Below are positions 17,507 through 25,605 of a DNA stretch of 64,000 nucleotides, piece by piece (within the stretch, counting starts at the first letter, position 1; the number at the start of each line of letters is the position of its first letter). The notes under the pieces were generated by a model. It saw only the letters and a program-made list of their open reading frames with translations, searched no databases and was not told the origin of the DNA. Source of the DNA: an uncultured Acetatifactor sp. (lineage in GTDB: Bacteria > Bacillota > Clostridia > Lachnospirales > Lachnospiraceae); contig CAJUAP010000001.1 in the NCBI GenBank assembly GCA_910584435.1, positions 74,931 through 138,930 of the forward strand, read 5' to 3'. The position numbers and the translations under genes are program-made.

Positions 17507-18301
17507 TTACCTTCTTCTGATAGAGCGTACCATAAAACCATCTGCGGATGCAGCGCCCTCACTTGCTGCAATTGCCGCCGCAATGACAGCTGCCAGTTCC
17601 AGACCATCTGCCTCATCTGCTGTCTCTTCCAGTTCTTCAATCTGCGTTACAGCATTGTCAATACCTGCCGCTTCTGCTGCACCTTCCCTGGCAGCCTTTT
17701 TCTTCGCTGCATTTTCCTGTATCTTGGGAATGACTCTGAAGCAGGAAATAATCAGGCTGATCAGTATCAATACCACAAACACCGTACCCATACCGATTAA
17801 AGTATTCAGCGCTGCTCTTCCCATAAGTTCGCTCATGCTGGACACAGGATTCAAAGATGCAGATTCCAGCTTCAGGAACTGATCATTTGAAAAAATAATC
17901 TCTGCAACTGCATTTTTCTTCTCGCCTGTAACCTGTACCTCTACGATAATCTGCTTGCCGCTGATAGAGGCACTGCTTCCGGTGACCCCGGTAATCAATC
18001 CTATGGAAGATTTTGCGGAATAAAACGAATCAATTGCCTTGGAAAATGCGTAGCCGTCCACCATCAGGCCGGTATCATTTCCCACCATATATTCAATCTC
18101 TTCCATGGTGTATTCATCATAAAAGTCTACATACGCATCATCCATAAAATCCGAAAACAGATTCATAACAATACTGTCTGCCAGCTGCTTTGCAACATCA
18201 ACTTTCTGCTGCTCATACTCTGTCAGCTTTTCTTCACTTCCGCAGGCGGTCAGTCCGAAGATACAGGCAATCATACAAAGGTAAGCCAAAAATTTCTTCA
18301 T
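17507..18301 (-). CDS. OadG-like gamma subunit fused to a lipoprotein domain
   Basis: A 264-residue protein. It starts with a lipoprotein signal (MKKFLAYLCMIACIFGLTAC, with Cys20 as lipidation site), then an extracytoplasmic alpha/beta domain of about 140 residues. A membrane helix GMGTVFVVLILISLIISCF follows, characteristic of OadG/MmdD gamma subunits, and then a charged, Ala-rich tail. Gamma subunits tether the soluble carboxyltransferase to OadB. The extra outside domain is not part of classical OadG. The start at 18301 fits the signal peptide; the frame is open to 18385. It begins 16 nt after the 12S-like gene. Confidence 0.82.
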   Translation of the reverse strand: MKKFLAYLCMIACIFGLTACGSEEKLTEYEQQKVDVAKQLADSIVMNLFSDFMDDAYVDFYDEYTMEEIEYMVGNDTGLMVDGYAFSKAIDSFYSAKSSIGLITGVTGSSASISGKQIIVEVQVTGEKKNAVAEIIFSNDQFLKLESASLNPVSSMSELMGRAALNTLIGMGTVFVVLILISLIISCFRVIPKIQENAAKKKAAREGAAEAAGIDNAVTQIEELEETADEADGLELAAVIAAAIAASEGAASADGFMVRSIRRR

Positions 18302-18317
18302 ATTATAATCACCCTTT

Positions 18318-19748
18318 CTACACGGTTCCGTGTTTTTTTGCGGGACGATCTTCGCTCTTGGTGAAGAGCATTTCAAAAGCGCCAATCACATATTTCCTGG
18401 TATCGGCTGCTTCTATCATCTGGTCCACATATCCTCTCCGCGCAGCACTCAGCGCGCCAAGCTGCAAAGCGTCATATTCGGCTGCTTTCTCATTGATCAC
18501 CTCAGCGCCCTGGCCGTCATACATAATCTTCGCAGCCAGCCTGCCCTCCATAGTGCCAATCTGCGCATCCGGCCATGCCATGGTAATGTCCGCACCGATA
18601 GACTTGGAATTCATGGCGATGCCTGCCGTCCCCAGCGCCTTGCCGACGATTACATTCACCTTGGGTACTGTAGCATTTGCGAAGGCATATGTAAGCCTTC
18701 CGGCAGCCTTTGCAATTCCCTTCTCGGAATCCACGGTTGCCTTGTACCCTTTTACATTGGTTAAAGTCAGCACAGGAATATTGAAAGCATCACAGAAAGA
18801 GACGAAGGATGCCGCTTTCTCACAGCCTTCCACAGACAGGACTGCATCCAGCTTCTCTGTCACTTTGCCGTCTTCGCCGCAGATCTCGCTGCGGTTCGCC
18901 ACAGCGCCCACTGTCACACCGTCCAGCTTCAGGAAACCTGTCACCATGTCCTTCGCATAGTCTGCCTTAACCTCAAAAAAGTCATTATTGTCAGCCAAAA
19001 TAGACAATGCAATGGATGTGTCACCTGCACAGTTGGCCAGTTCATCATTGACACGATTCAAATCATCCGTACACTCCACCATGTCGCTGCCTTCTTTGCT
19101 GTTCACAGGCAGAAATGCGATCAATTCCCTTATCTTAACAAGAAGAGAATCTTCCTCGGCCGCCACATCCACAATGCCGCTCTTCTCAGACTGGAATGCT
19201 GCAGAAGAAGAATCACATTTCGTAATCACGTTTCCGTCCAGAGCATTCGGTGCATTTACGAATAATTTCGCATTCTTCGCCTCCATAAAGGTAAAGTCGG
19301 TCAGCGCAGGGAACAGGGCAAGTCCGCCGCCGCAGCTGCCAAGGATTGCTGTAATCTGAGGGATAACACCTGATGCGCAGATCTGTTTCTGATAAATTGC
19401 TCCAAAGGCATTGAGTGCGTCCGCAGCTTCCTGAAGCCTCAATCCTGCAGAATCAATCAGGCCGATTACAGGAGATCCTGTCTTCATTGCCAGATCGTAA
19501 AGGTTGGTAATTTTCCTGGCATGCATTTCACCGATGGTTCCGTTTAAAACGGAAGCGTCCTGGCTGTATACATACACGGGCTTGCCATTGATCACTCCAT
19601 AGCCGGTCACACAGCCATCCGAAGGAGTTTCATTTGGTTTCATATTGAAATCCGTAGCTCTTGCAGTCACAAGTGCGCCGATTTCAACGAAACTGTTGTC
19701 GTCGAGCAAAGCTGCTATTCTTTGACTCGCTTTTGAAGTAGTACTCAT
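18318..19748 (-). CDS. Acyl-CoA carboxyltransferase, MmdA/12S-like
   Basis: A 476-residue member of the carboxyltransferase family (methylmalonyl-CoA decarboxylase alpha, propionyl-CoA carboxylase beta, transcarboxylase 12S). Crotonase-fold signatures include IGLIDSAGLRLQEAA, the oxyanion-type GSCGGGLALFPALTDF, and the C-terminal GKALGTAGIAMNSKSIGAD and MAWPDAQIGTMEG. It is slightly short for the family (usually about 510). The start at 19748 has GGAGG 9 nt upstream; the frame stays open to 19889 without support. It is first gene of the operon with a gamma subunit, biotin carrier, oadB and oadA. Confidence 0.88.
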   Translation of the reverse strand: MSTTSKASQRIAALLDDNSFVEIGALVTARATDFNMKPNETPSDGCVTGYGVINGKPVYVYSQDASVLNGTIGEMHARKITNLYDLAMKTGSPVIGLIDSAGLRLQEAADALNAFGAIYQKQICASGVIPQITAILGSCGGGLALFPALTDFTFMEAKNAKLFVNAPNALDGNVITKCDSSSAAFQSEKSGIVDVAAEEDSLLVKIRELIAFLPVNSKEGSDMVECTDDLNRVNDELANCAGDTSIALSILADNNDFFEVKADYAKDMVTGFLKLDGVTVGAVANRSEICGEDGKVTEKLDAVLSVEGCEKAASFVSFCDAFNIPVLTLTNVKGYKATVDSEKGIAKAAGRLTYAFANATVPKVNVIVGKALGTAGIAMNSKSIGADITMAWPDAQIGTMEGRLAAKIMYDGQGAEVINEKAAEYDALQLGALSAARRGYVDQMIEAADTRKYVIGAFEMLFTKSEDRPAKKHGTV

Positions 19749-19857
19749 GCTTTCAGTCCTCCATTTATAATATAGAAAATAAATAAAACAATCCAACATC
19801 GGGGATTCCAGCCAAAAACATAATTCCCCATGATCATTGTCGCTAGTAGTATACCAT

Positions 19858-19887
19858 AAAAAAAGCAACTCGCATAGAACGAATTGC
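19858..19887 (-). terminator. Terminator of the dacF-like gene
   Basis: On the minus strand GCAATTCG-TTCTATG-CGAGTTGC is followed directly by seven T residues, just past the stop codon at 19905. A clear intrinsic terminator. Confidence 0.85.
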
Positions 19888-19904
19888 AATTTTTTTCAGA
19901 TTTT

Positions 19905-21305
19905 TCAAGAAAAAGAAAAAAATCTCTCCAGAATCTGCCTCATGCACCACTCCAGGTCGATTGCGCCAATGGAATCCACTGTGATGATTGCTTCTGTCCG
20001 GTATACGGTGTCCCCCACCATATAGTCAATTGTCCCCACCGTCATCCCTGGTTCCACAGGGGCAATGAGATTTTCCGCCATATTGTACTTCACTTTAACC
20101 TGTTCATCCGTCCTCATCAGAAGCCCATCCTGCTGTGATGTATTCTCCCTGCCCGCAATCCGCACTTTCGTATAGGCACGGTCTCCAAGAATTGCCGTCT
20201 GTCCGTTCTGCACCGGTATCTCCCTGAGCAGCTCTTCGTCAAAAGCAATCTCTTCCGCCAAAAAACTTCTGTAGAAATAATTGTCAAGGCCGTACTGCAT
20301 CAGTTCCCTGGTGTCACTCCATTTATAGGTTTTATTATTAGGCCAGCCGCAGGCCAGAAGCGCTACCACAAAAGTCCTCCCATCCCTCTCCAGGGCGCCT
20401 ACATAGCAGTATCCTGCCTTATTCGTGAACCCGGTCTTCCCGGTCAGCGCACCGCTCATCATATCAAGAAAGGCGTTATGGTTTGTGCAGGTATAGCTCC
20501 TGTCATTTTCATAGAAACTATAAGTCCGCGTTCTGGTAATCTCAAGAAAGGCATCGGCACAAGGAGATTCTTTAATGCAATACGACATAATTCTCGCCAG
20601 TTCTGCCGCCGTGGTACAGTGTTCCTTCTGCAGGATGCTGCCATCCTCCATCGCAGTCTCTTCTGTGGCATCCAATCCGTTGGGTGTAATGAACCATGTG
20701 TTTTCACATCTCAGCTCCGCCGCCTTTTGATTCATCAGAGCGGCAAAAGCCGCCATGGCCTTTTTGCTCTCGTCCACAGTATAGTCCGCCGTATCTTTGT
20801 CACGCAGTTCATCCGCAAGAAACCTCTTGCCCACAAATTCCGCCAGCGCCACCGCGGAATCATTATGCGATTCCAGCATCAGGGAATGCAGCAGCTCTCT
20901 TACTGTATACTGCTCTCCCTTTTGTATGTACAGCTTTACCTTAGGCATACCGGCTGCATAGGAAGAGACGGTAAGCACATCGTCAAGAGAAACATTTTCC
21001 AATACCAGAATGCATGTCATAATCTTTGTAGTACTGGCCATAGCCAATACCATATCCTGGTTTTTCCCGTACAGCACTCTTCCTGAATCCGCATCCATCA
21101 GAACCGCTGCCGTGGCATACAGGGACAATTCCTGTATATTCACCGGCTGTTCCGAATCCGTCTCGCATAAAATCTTTGAAGCATAAGGCGGCATATGGCT
21201 TATCTGTGCATCTGCAATTATCCGCATTTGGGAAAGCAGCAGAACAGCGCTGAAGCAAAAGCCCCATAGGAATTTTTTTACTTTTTTCCTGAGATTCCTC
21301 TTCAT
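19905..21305 (-). CDS. D-alanyl-D-alanine carboxypeptidase, DacF-like
   Basis: A 466-residue exported penicillin-binding protein of peptidase family S11 that trims the terminal D-Ala from peptidoglycan stem peptides. It has an N-terminal signal helix (about 12-32). Catalytic motifs are SxxK in AMASTTKIMT, SxN in LESHNDSAVAL and KTG in LTGKTGFTNKAG. The C-terminal beta-rich PBP5-type domain occupies the last 100 residues. Compared with the second copy at 23896 it is longer, with an N-terminal extension. It follows scpB and ends at a strong terminator. Confidence 0.9.
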   Translation of the reverse strand: MKRNLRKKVKKFLWGFCFSAVLLLSQMRIIADAQISHMPPYASKILCETDSEQPVNIQELSLYATAAVLMDADSGRVLYGKNQDMVLAMASTTKIMTCILVLENVSLDDVLTVSSYAAGMPKVKLYIQKGEQYTVRELLHSLMLESHNDSAVALAEFVGKRFLADELRDKDTADYTVDESKKAMAAFAALMNQKAAELRCENTWFITPNGLDATEETAMEDGSILQKEHCTTAAELARIMSYCIKESPCADAFLEITRTRTYSFYENDRSYTCTNHNAFLDMMSGALTGKTGFTNKAGYCYVGALERDGRTFVVALLACGWPNNKTYKWSDTRELMQYGLDNYFYRSFLAEEIAFDEELLREIPVQNGQTAILGDRAYTKVRIAGRENTSQQDGLLMRTDEQVKVKYNMAENLIAPVEPGMTVGTIDYMVGDTVYRTEAIITVDSIGAIDLEWCMRQILERFFSFS

Positions 21306-21391
21306 TTCAATCTTCCAAAAAGGATTTTTTACAGTATATGAAGCTGTCTATGGAATTTATGTTATATGTCTCCCTCTTCACTGCATTTCGC

Positions 21392-21419
21392 AACATTTCA
21401 GACAGGTCACTGAACTGTT
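21392..21419. repeat. Small dispersed palindrome, copy B
   Basis: AACATTTCAG and CTGAACTGTT around ACAGGTCA; inverted relative to copy A with one stem mismatch. It lies between scpB and the dacF-like gene. Confidence 0.75.
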
Positions 21420-21485
21420 ACTGCATTTCATCACAGAACCCGGCACTTTCTGATTTCATCACAGAACCCGGCACTTTCTGTCTTC

Positions 21486-22055
21486 TTACACCTCCAGCTG
21501 CAATTGCACTTCCGCTTCTGCCTGCTGCTTAAATTCTTCCATCTGCACCGGATTGAGGGAGGGAAGCTCTTCCAGACTCTTCACCCCGAAACATCGCAGG
21601 AATTGCTCCGTTGTGCCGAACAGCAATGGCCGTCCCGGCGCATTCAGTCTTCCCAGCTCCATAATCAGATCATATTCTAACAGTTTATTGATAGCATGAT
21701 CACAGCTGACGCCGCGCACACGCTCTACCTCAATCCTGGTCACCGGCTGCTTATATGCAATAATGGACAGCGTCTCCAATACCGTATCCGTAAGTGTCAT
21801 CTTCCTGGGCGCCTTGGCAATTTTGATCAGATATTCATACATTTCAGGTTTCGTACAGAGCTGTACGGCATTATCAAATTGTGTCAGGATAATTCCCCGG
21901 CCTTCCCTGGCATAGCGCTTCGCCATGCCTTCCAATATTTCTTTGGTAACAGCCACATCTTCTTCTATCACATCGGCCAGACGATTGATTTCCACGGACT
22001 CCCCCATAGTAAACAATACTGCTTCAATCACTGCTTCCGCCTTGCTCTTCTTCAT
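21486..22055 (-). CDS. scpB: Segregation and condensation protein B
   Basis: A 189-residue winged-helix kleisin-interacting protein that forms the SMC-ScpA-ScpB condensin. It starts KSKAEAVIEAVLFTMGES and contains the typical ETLSIIAYKQPVTRIEVERV block and GRPLLFGTT. The start at 22055 (MKKSKAEA) is chosen because AAGGAG precedes it by 7 nt; the frame extends to 22103 without support. It lies downstream of scpA, with a palindromic repeat in the gap. Confidence 0.95.
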   Translation of the reverse strand: MKKSKAEAVIEAVLFTMGESVEINRLADVIEEDVAVTKEILEGMAKRYAREGRGIILTQFDNAVQLCTKPEMYEYLIKIAKAPRKMTLTDTVLETLSIIAYKQPVTRIEVERVRGVSCDHAINKLLEYDLIMELGRLNAPGRPLLFGTTEQFLRCFGVKSLEELPSLNPVQMEEFKQQAEAEVQLQLEV

Positions 22056-22113
22056 TGCTCTACTCCTTGTCCAGCTGTACCGGCATGACGCCCATAGCAG
22101 CAATACCGCTCAC

Positions 22114-22141
22114 ATCAGTTCAGACAGGCCGCTGAACTGTT
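22114..22141. repeat. Small dispersed palindrome, copy C
   Basis: ATCAGTTCAG and CTGAACTGTT around ACAGGCCG, in the scpA-scpB gap. Same orientation as copies B and D. Confidence 0.75.
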
Positions 22142-22203
22142 ATACCGTCTCTGCTTCCGGCAATGCCGAAGATACAGCCAATCCCAATGATATCCCCCGA
22201 AAT

Positions 22204-22947
22204 TTACAACAGAGATGTTATCATAATGTCCGAAAAAATGTCTTCCTGGCTTATTATAATCTTGCTTGTCTTCATTAATTCAAGTATAATCAGGAATGTG
22301 ACTATCACTTCCATTTTGCTTGTCTGCTTCTCCAACAGCTTTCTGAAGCTGAACTGTTTATGTTCCCTGGCATATGCCTCCACATACAAAGTCTTCACAT
22401 CCATATCAATCTCGTCTTTTTCAATATTGCCATATTGGCTTCGGATGGGATCGATTTTATCTTCCTGCCGCTTCATGATGGACTTAAATATCTCATGGAG
22501 CCTGTTCAATGTCATATCCCCAATCAGCTCTTCATAATTGACCGGCGGACGGTAAGCGGCAACCTCCGGCGGAAGATGCTGTTCCCTGTACAGATTCCTG
22601 GCCGCATCCACCTGCCTGTCCCTCAGTTCCATAGACATAAATTTGCACATCTTGTATTCCAATAGCTTCTGCACCAGCTCCGCCCTGGGATCTTCCTCTT
22701 CTCCCTCTTCATCTGCCTCCTTGGGCAGCAGCATCCTGCACTTAATATCAATCAGGGTAGCCGCCATGACAAGGAATTCACTCATGACGTTCATATCACT
22801 TGTCTCCATCTGCCTGATATAGTCCAGATACTGCTCAGTGATTACAACAATGGGAATATCATAAATGTCTATTTTATTTTTATCAATCAAGTGAAGCAGA
22901 AGATCCAGGGGGCCTTCAAATACTTCCAGTTTTACAGGTATCGCCAT
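22204..22947 (-). CDS. scpA: Segregation and condensation protein A
   Basis: A 247-residue kleisin that bridges SMC heads. It begins AIPVKLEVFEGPLDLLLHLI, the family signature, with DIYDIPIVVITEQYLDYI and FLVMAATLIDIKCRMLLP following. The C-terminal winged-helix region contains VIVTFLIILELMKTSKI. Length is normal. It heads the scpA-scpB pair and lies 51 nt after the phosphoesterase gene. Confidence 0.95.
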   Translation of the reverse strand: MAIPVKLEVFEGPLDLLLHLIDKNKIDIYDIPIVVITEQYLDYIRQMETSDMNVMSEFLVMAATLIDIKCRMLLPKEADEEGEEEDPRAELVQKLLEYKMCKFMSMELRDRQVDAARNLYREQHLPPEVAAYRPPVNYEELIGDMTLNRLHEIFKSIMKRQEDKIDPIRSQYGNIEKDEIDMDVKTLYVEAYAREHKQFSFRKLLEKQTSKMEVIVTFLIILELMKTSKIIISQEDIFSDIMITSLL

Positions 22948-22998
22948 ACTATCCTCATTTTATCATAGCCTTTTGCAAATTTACTCCATTTGCGGATT

Positions 22999-23886
22999 CT
23001 ACGTATTCCCAGGCACATCTTCACTCTTCCATTCCACCACCCATAGCTCCGCCGGATTAAACACTCTGATGGGGATGGTATGGGTTCCCATGCCGCGGCT
23101 TAATATCATAACAGCATTGCCTTCCCGAAAAATCCCGCCGTCATATTTGGGAAACAGACGCAGCGCAGGTGAAAGTACTCCCTTGCCCCAAATCGGGACA
23201 CGGGCAATGCCCCCATGAACATGCCCTGCCAATGTCAAATCCGCACCCCATGCAGCATACTGAGGAAAATAGTCCGGATTATGTGCCAGCAGCACTGTAT
23301 AGCTATCCCTGGATGCCTGTCCTAAGATTTCCGGCAGATACCGGGGCTGCATATCTGCAATTTGAAAATGTCTGTAAAAAGATTCGCCGATTTCCGCTCC
23401 GTAAATCGAAATCCCGTATTCCGGCAGATTTACATGGCAGTTTACCAAAGGTGCAATTCCAATCTCCTGCAGCGCTTTTTCATACCTCTGCGCCATATCC
23501 CCATAAACCTTTGGATACAGTTTCAGCCGGTGCTCATGATTCCCGTTGCCATAATAGACAGGATACTCCTTTGCCAGTACACCGAGAAGCTGCAGTGCCG
23601 GACGCAGATCCCCCTTGGGCCTGGCTGTCACCAGATCCCCCGCAATCAAAATAAAATCAGGGTTCTGCTCCCGGATTGACGCAAGCAGCTTCTCATTATT
23701 TTTCCCATAACACTTATTATGTAAGTCCGTTAAAAGCACTGCCCTGCAGGGCTTTTTAATCCGCCTGTCTGTTACCTTATGCTTCCTTATTACAAAGCGA
23801 TTGCTGTCATAGAATATTACCCAGAGCAATACTATCATACCGACTCCCACAATCGTAATCAATATATCTATGATACTTTCCGTCAC
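22999..23886 (-). CDS. Membrane-anchored calcineurin-like metallophosphoesterase
   Basis: A 295-residue protein with one N-terminal transmembrane helix (about 6-26) and a YaeI/YkuE-like phosphoesterase domain. Metal-binding motifs are visible: LLTDLHNK, IAGDLVTA, YGNGNHEHR, LLAHNPDYF and LAGHVHGG. Relatives act on UDP-2,3-diacylglucosamine or unknown phosphoesters; substrate cannot be told from sequence. It lies 9 nt after the dacA-like gene, suggesting one transcript concerned with the cell envelope. Confidence 0.88.
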   Translation of the reverse strand: MTESIIDILITIVGVGMIVLLWVIFYDSNRFVIRKHKVTDRRIKKPCRAVLLTDLHNKCYGKNNEKLLASIREQNPDFILIAGDLVTARPKGDLRPALQLLGVLAKEYPVYYGNGNHEHRLKLYPKVYGDMAQRYEKALQEIGIAPLVNCHVNLPEYGISIYGAEIGESFYRHFQIADMQPRYLPEILGQASRDSYTVLLAHNPDYFPQYAAWGADLTLAGHVHGGIARVPIWGKGVLSPALRLFPKYDGGIFREGNAVMILSRGMGTHTIPIRVFNPAELWVVEWKSEDVPGNT

Positions 23887-23895
23887 ACCTTACCC

Positions 23896-25074
23896 CTATA
23901 ATAAAAAGAATCCAAATACTTTTCTCAGATAATCTATATAACCCGCTTTTTCCACACTGTCCGTGAACAGGATAGGAACGCTTCCAATTTCTGCTCCGTT
24001 TAAATAATACTTTGCCCTGCCGGCTTCACTGCCCTCTGTTACAGGCGCCTGAACGGTTTCCGGCAGTTCCAGAACTTTTTCCACTGTGGACAAATCGCTC
24101 CCGGCAACATCCAGATATCTGAATTCTCCCTCGTACCTGATACCGGCTTCTTCGGCAATACCGCCCTCCACAGTCAGATTTTCCAGCGCATCCTGATTCT
24201 CGTCTACATAAATATTACACACACCAAAGCCATAAGTCAACAATATCTGTGCATCTTCAAAACGCGTCTTGTAATCCGGCGCTCCCATTACCACTGCAAT
24301 CAGATCAATGCCATCCTTGGAAGCCGTTGCAGAGAAGCAGTATTTTGCCTTGCTGGTAGAACCTGTCTTCAGCCCGGTCGTCCACTGGTATTGTTTCAAC
24401 ATTTTGTTTGTACTGGTCAAAGTAAATTCTGCAGCACCGTTTCTGGTCTCATGGGTAATGCTTTCCATCCATATGGTGGTATAATGAAAAATATCCGGAT
24501 ATTTTGTGGTCAATTCTCTGGACATAATCGCCACATCCTTTGCTGTTGTATAATGATTATCGGAATCCGTCAATCCGCAGCAATCCTCAAAATGCGTATC
24601 CACCATGCCAAGTTCTGCTGCTTTCTCGTTCATCATTGCCACAAATGCCTCTTCACTGCCCGCAATATGTTCCGCCACCGCTACACTGGCATCATTGCCC
24701 GATGCCACCGCAATGCACTTAATCATGGTGTCCAAAGTCTGCACCTCTCCTGCCGCCAGGTAGACCTGAGACCCTCCCATAGAACTGGCATATTCGCTGG
24801 TAGTCACCTGGTCTGTCAGACTTACCTTTCCGGATGCAATTGCTTCAAATGTGAGAAGCAGAGTCATAATCTTCGTAATACTGGCCGGGCTCCTCCGCTC
24901 CGTAGCATTCAATTCATAAATCACCTGGCCTGTGGAGCTTTCCAGCAGGATCACCGAAGGAGATGAAACCGTAACGTTGGCACTGACAGGCAATACCGTT
25001 GTATAGAGAAGTACAACCGCCAAAAGTAATGCTGCAAAAATTCTCTTTCTTAACATAAAAATGCCACACTCCAT
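23896..25074 (-). CDS. D-alanyl-D-alanine carboxypeptidase, DacA-like
   Basis: Family S11 penicillin-binding protein, 392 residues. It has an N-terminal signal peptide ending near VLPVSA. Motifs are SxxK in SPASITKIMTLL, SxN in VASGNDASVAVAEH and KTG in TGLKTGSTSKAKYC. The C-terminal beta domain and an end hydrophobic segment (YLRKVFGFFLL) would anchor it to the membrane, as in PBP5. An internal start at 25056 (MLRKRIF) is a reasonable alternative N-terminus. It is the second such enzyme in 5 kb. Confidence 0.92.
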   Translation of the reverse strand: MECGIFMLRKRIFAALLLAVVLLYTTVLPVSANVTVSSPSVILLESSTGQVIYELNATERRSPASITKIMTLLLTFEAIASGKVSLTDQVTTSEYASSMGGSQVYLAAGEVQTLDTMIKCIAVASGNDASVAVAEHIAGSEEAFVAMMNEKAAELGMVDTHFEDCCGLTDSDNHYTTAKDVAIMSRELTTKYPDIFHYTTIWMESITHETRNGAAEFTLTSTNKMLKQYQWTTGLKTGSTSKAKYCFSATASKDGIDLIAVVMGAPDYKTRFEDAQILLTYGFGVCNIYVDENQDALENLTVEGGIAEEAGIRYEGEFRYLDVAGSDLSTVEKVLELPETVQAPVTEGSEAGRAKYYLNGAEIGSVPILFTDSVEKAGYIDYLRKVFGFFLL

Positions 25075-25150
25075 ATTCCTCTTTCTATCTAAAGAATATG
25101 AGAATGCAGCCGAATATATTCCATCTCAGCCAGGGACATATTATATATGT

Positions 25151-25178
25151 AACAGTCCAGACAGGCCGCTGAACTGTT
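25151..25178. repeat. Small dispersed palindrome, copy D
   Basis: AACAGTCCAG and CTGAACTGTT around ACAGGCCG, with one stem mismatch, between rpsU and the dacA-like gene. Confidence 0.75.
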
Positions 25179-25270
25179 ACAAGAATGCACACAAAACGTA
25201 TCACAAGTACACGCTTCTGCAATGCACAGCAAAAAGCGGCAAATGTATGTTCTTACGAGTATATGCACAT

Positions 25271-25296
25271 AGAAAATCCCCGGTTATAAACCGAGG
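25271..25296 (-). terminator. Terminator of rpsU
   Basis: On the minus strand CCTCGGTT-TAT-AACCGGGG is followed by ATTTTCT, 10 nt past the rpsU stop. The G-U pair favours the minus-strand reading. Confidence 0.75.
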
Positions 25297-25305
25297 ATAA
25301 GCCGC

Positions 25306-25482
25306 TTAGTTATATTTACGCTTCCTAGCAGCTTCAGACTTCTTCTTGCGTCTTACGCTAGGCTTCTCGTAATGTTCACGCTTACGAATCTCCTGCTGAA
25401 TCCCAGCTTTAGCACAGCTTCTCTTAAAACGACGCAAAGCGCTGTCCAATGTTTCGTTTTCTTTCACGATTACGTTTGACAT
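25306..25482 (-). CDS. rpsU: 30S ribosomal protein S21
   Basis: A 58-residue basic protein read directly from the sequence. It begins MSNVIVKENETLDSALRRFK and ends in a Lys/Arg-rich tail (AARKRKYN). Length and composition match S21, which binds the 3' domain of 16S rRNA during initiation. A consensus promoter lies at 25571-25598 and a terminator follows, so it appears to be a monocistronic gene. GGGAGG lies about 11 nt before the start. Confidence 0.97.
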   Translation of the reverse strand: MSNVIVKENETLDSALRRFKRSCAKAGIQQEIRKREHYEKPSVRRKKKSEAARKRKYN

Positions 25483-25570
25483 ATCTTCCCGACCCTCCCT
25501 TCAGTCCCTCAAGCAACATGACTGATTGGGTTAATATTATGTATCTGCTCACCGCATATACACATTTATT

Positions 25571-25598
25571 ATTATAGCACAAAATCGAAATACGTCAA
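25571..25598 (-). promoter_or_regulatory. Housekeeping promoter of rpsU
   Basis: On the minus strand TTGACG and TATAAT are separated by 16 bp, about 90 bp upstream of the rpsU start. This is the clearest sigma-A-type promoter in the window. Confidence 0.85.
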
Positions 25599-25605
25599 TA
25601 GTTTT

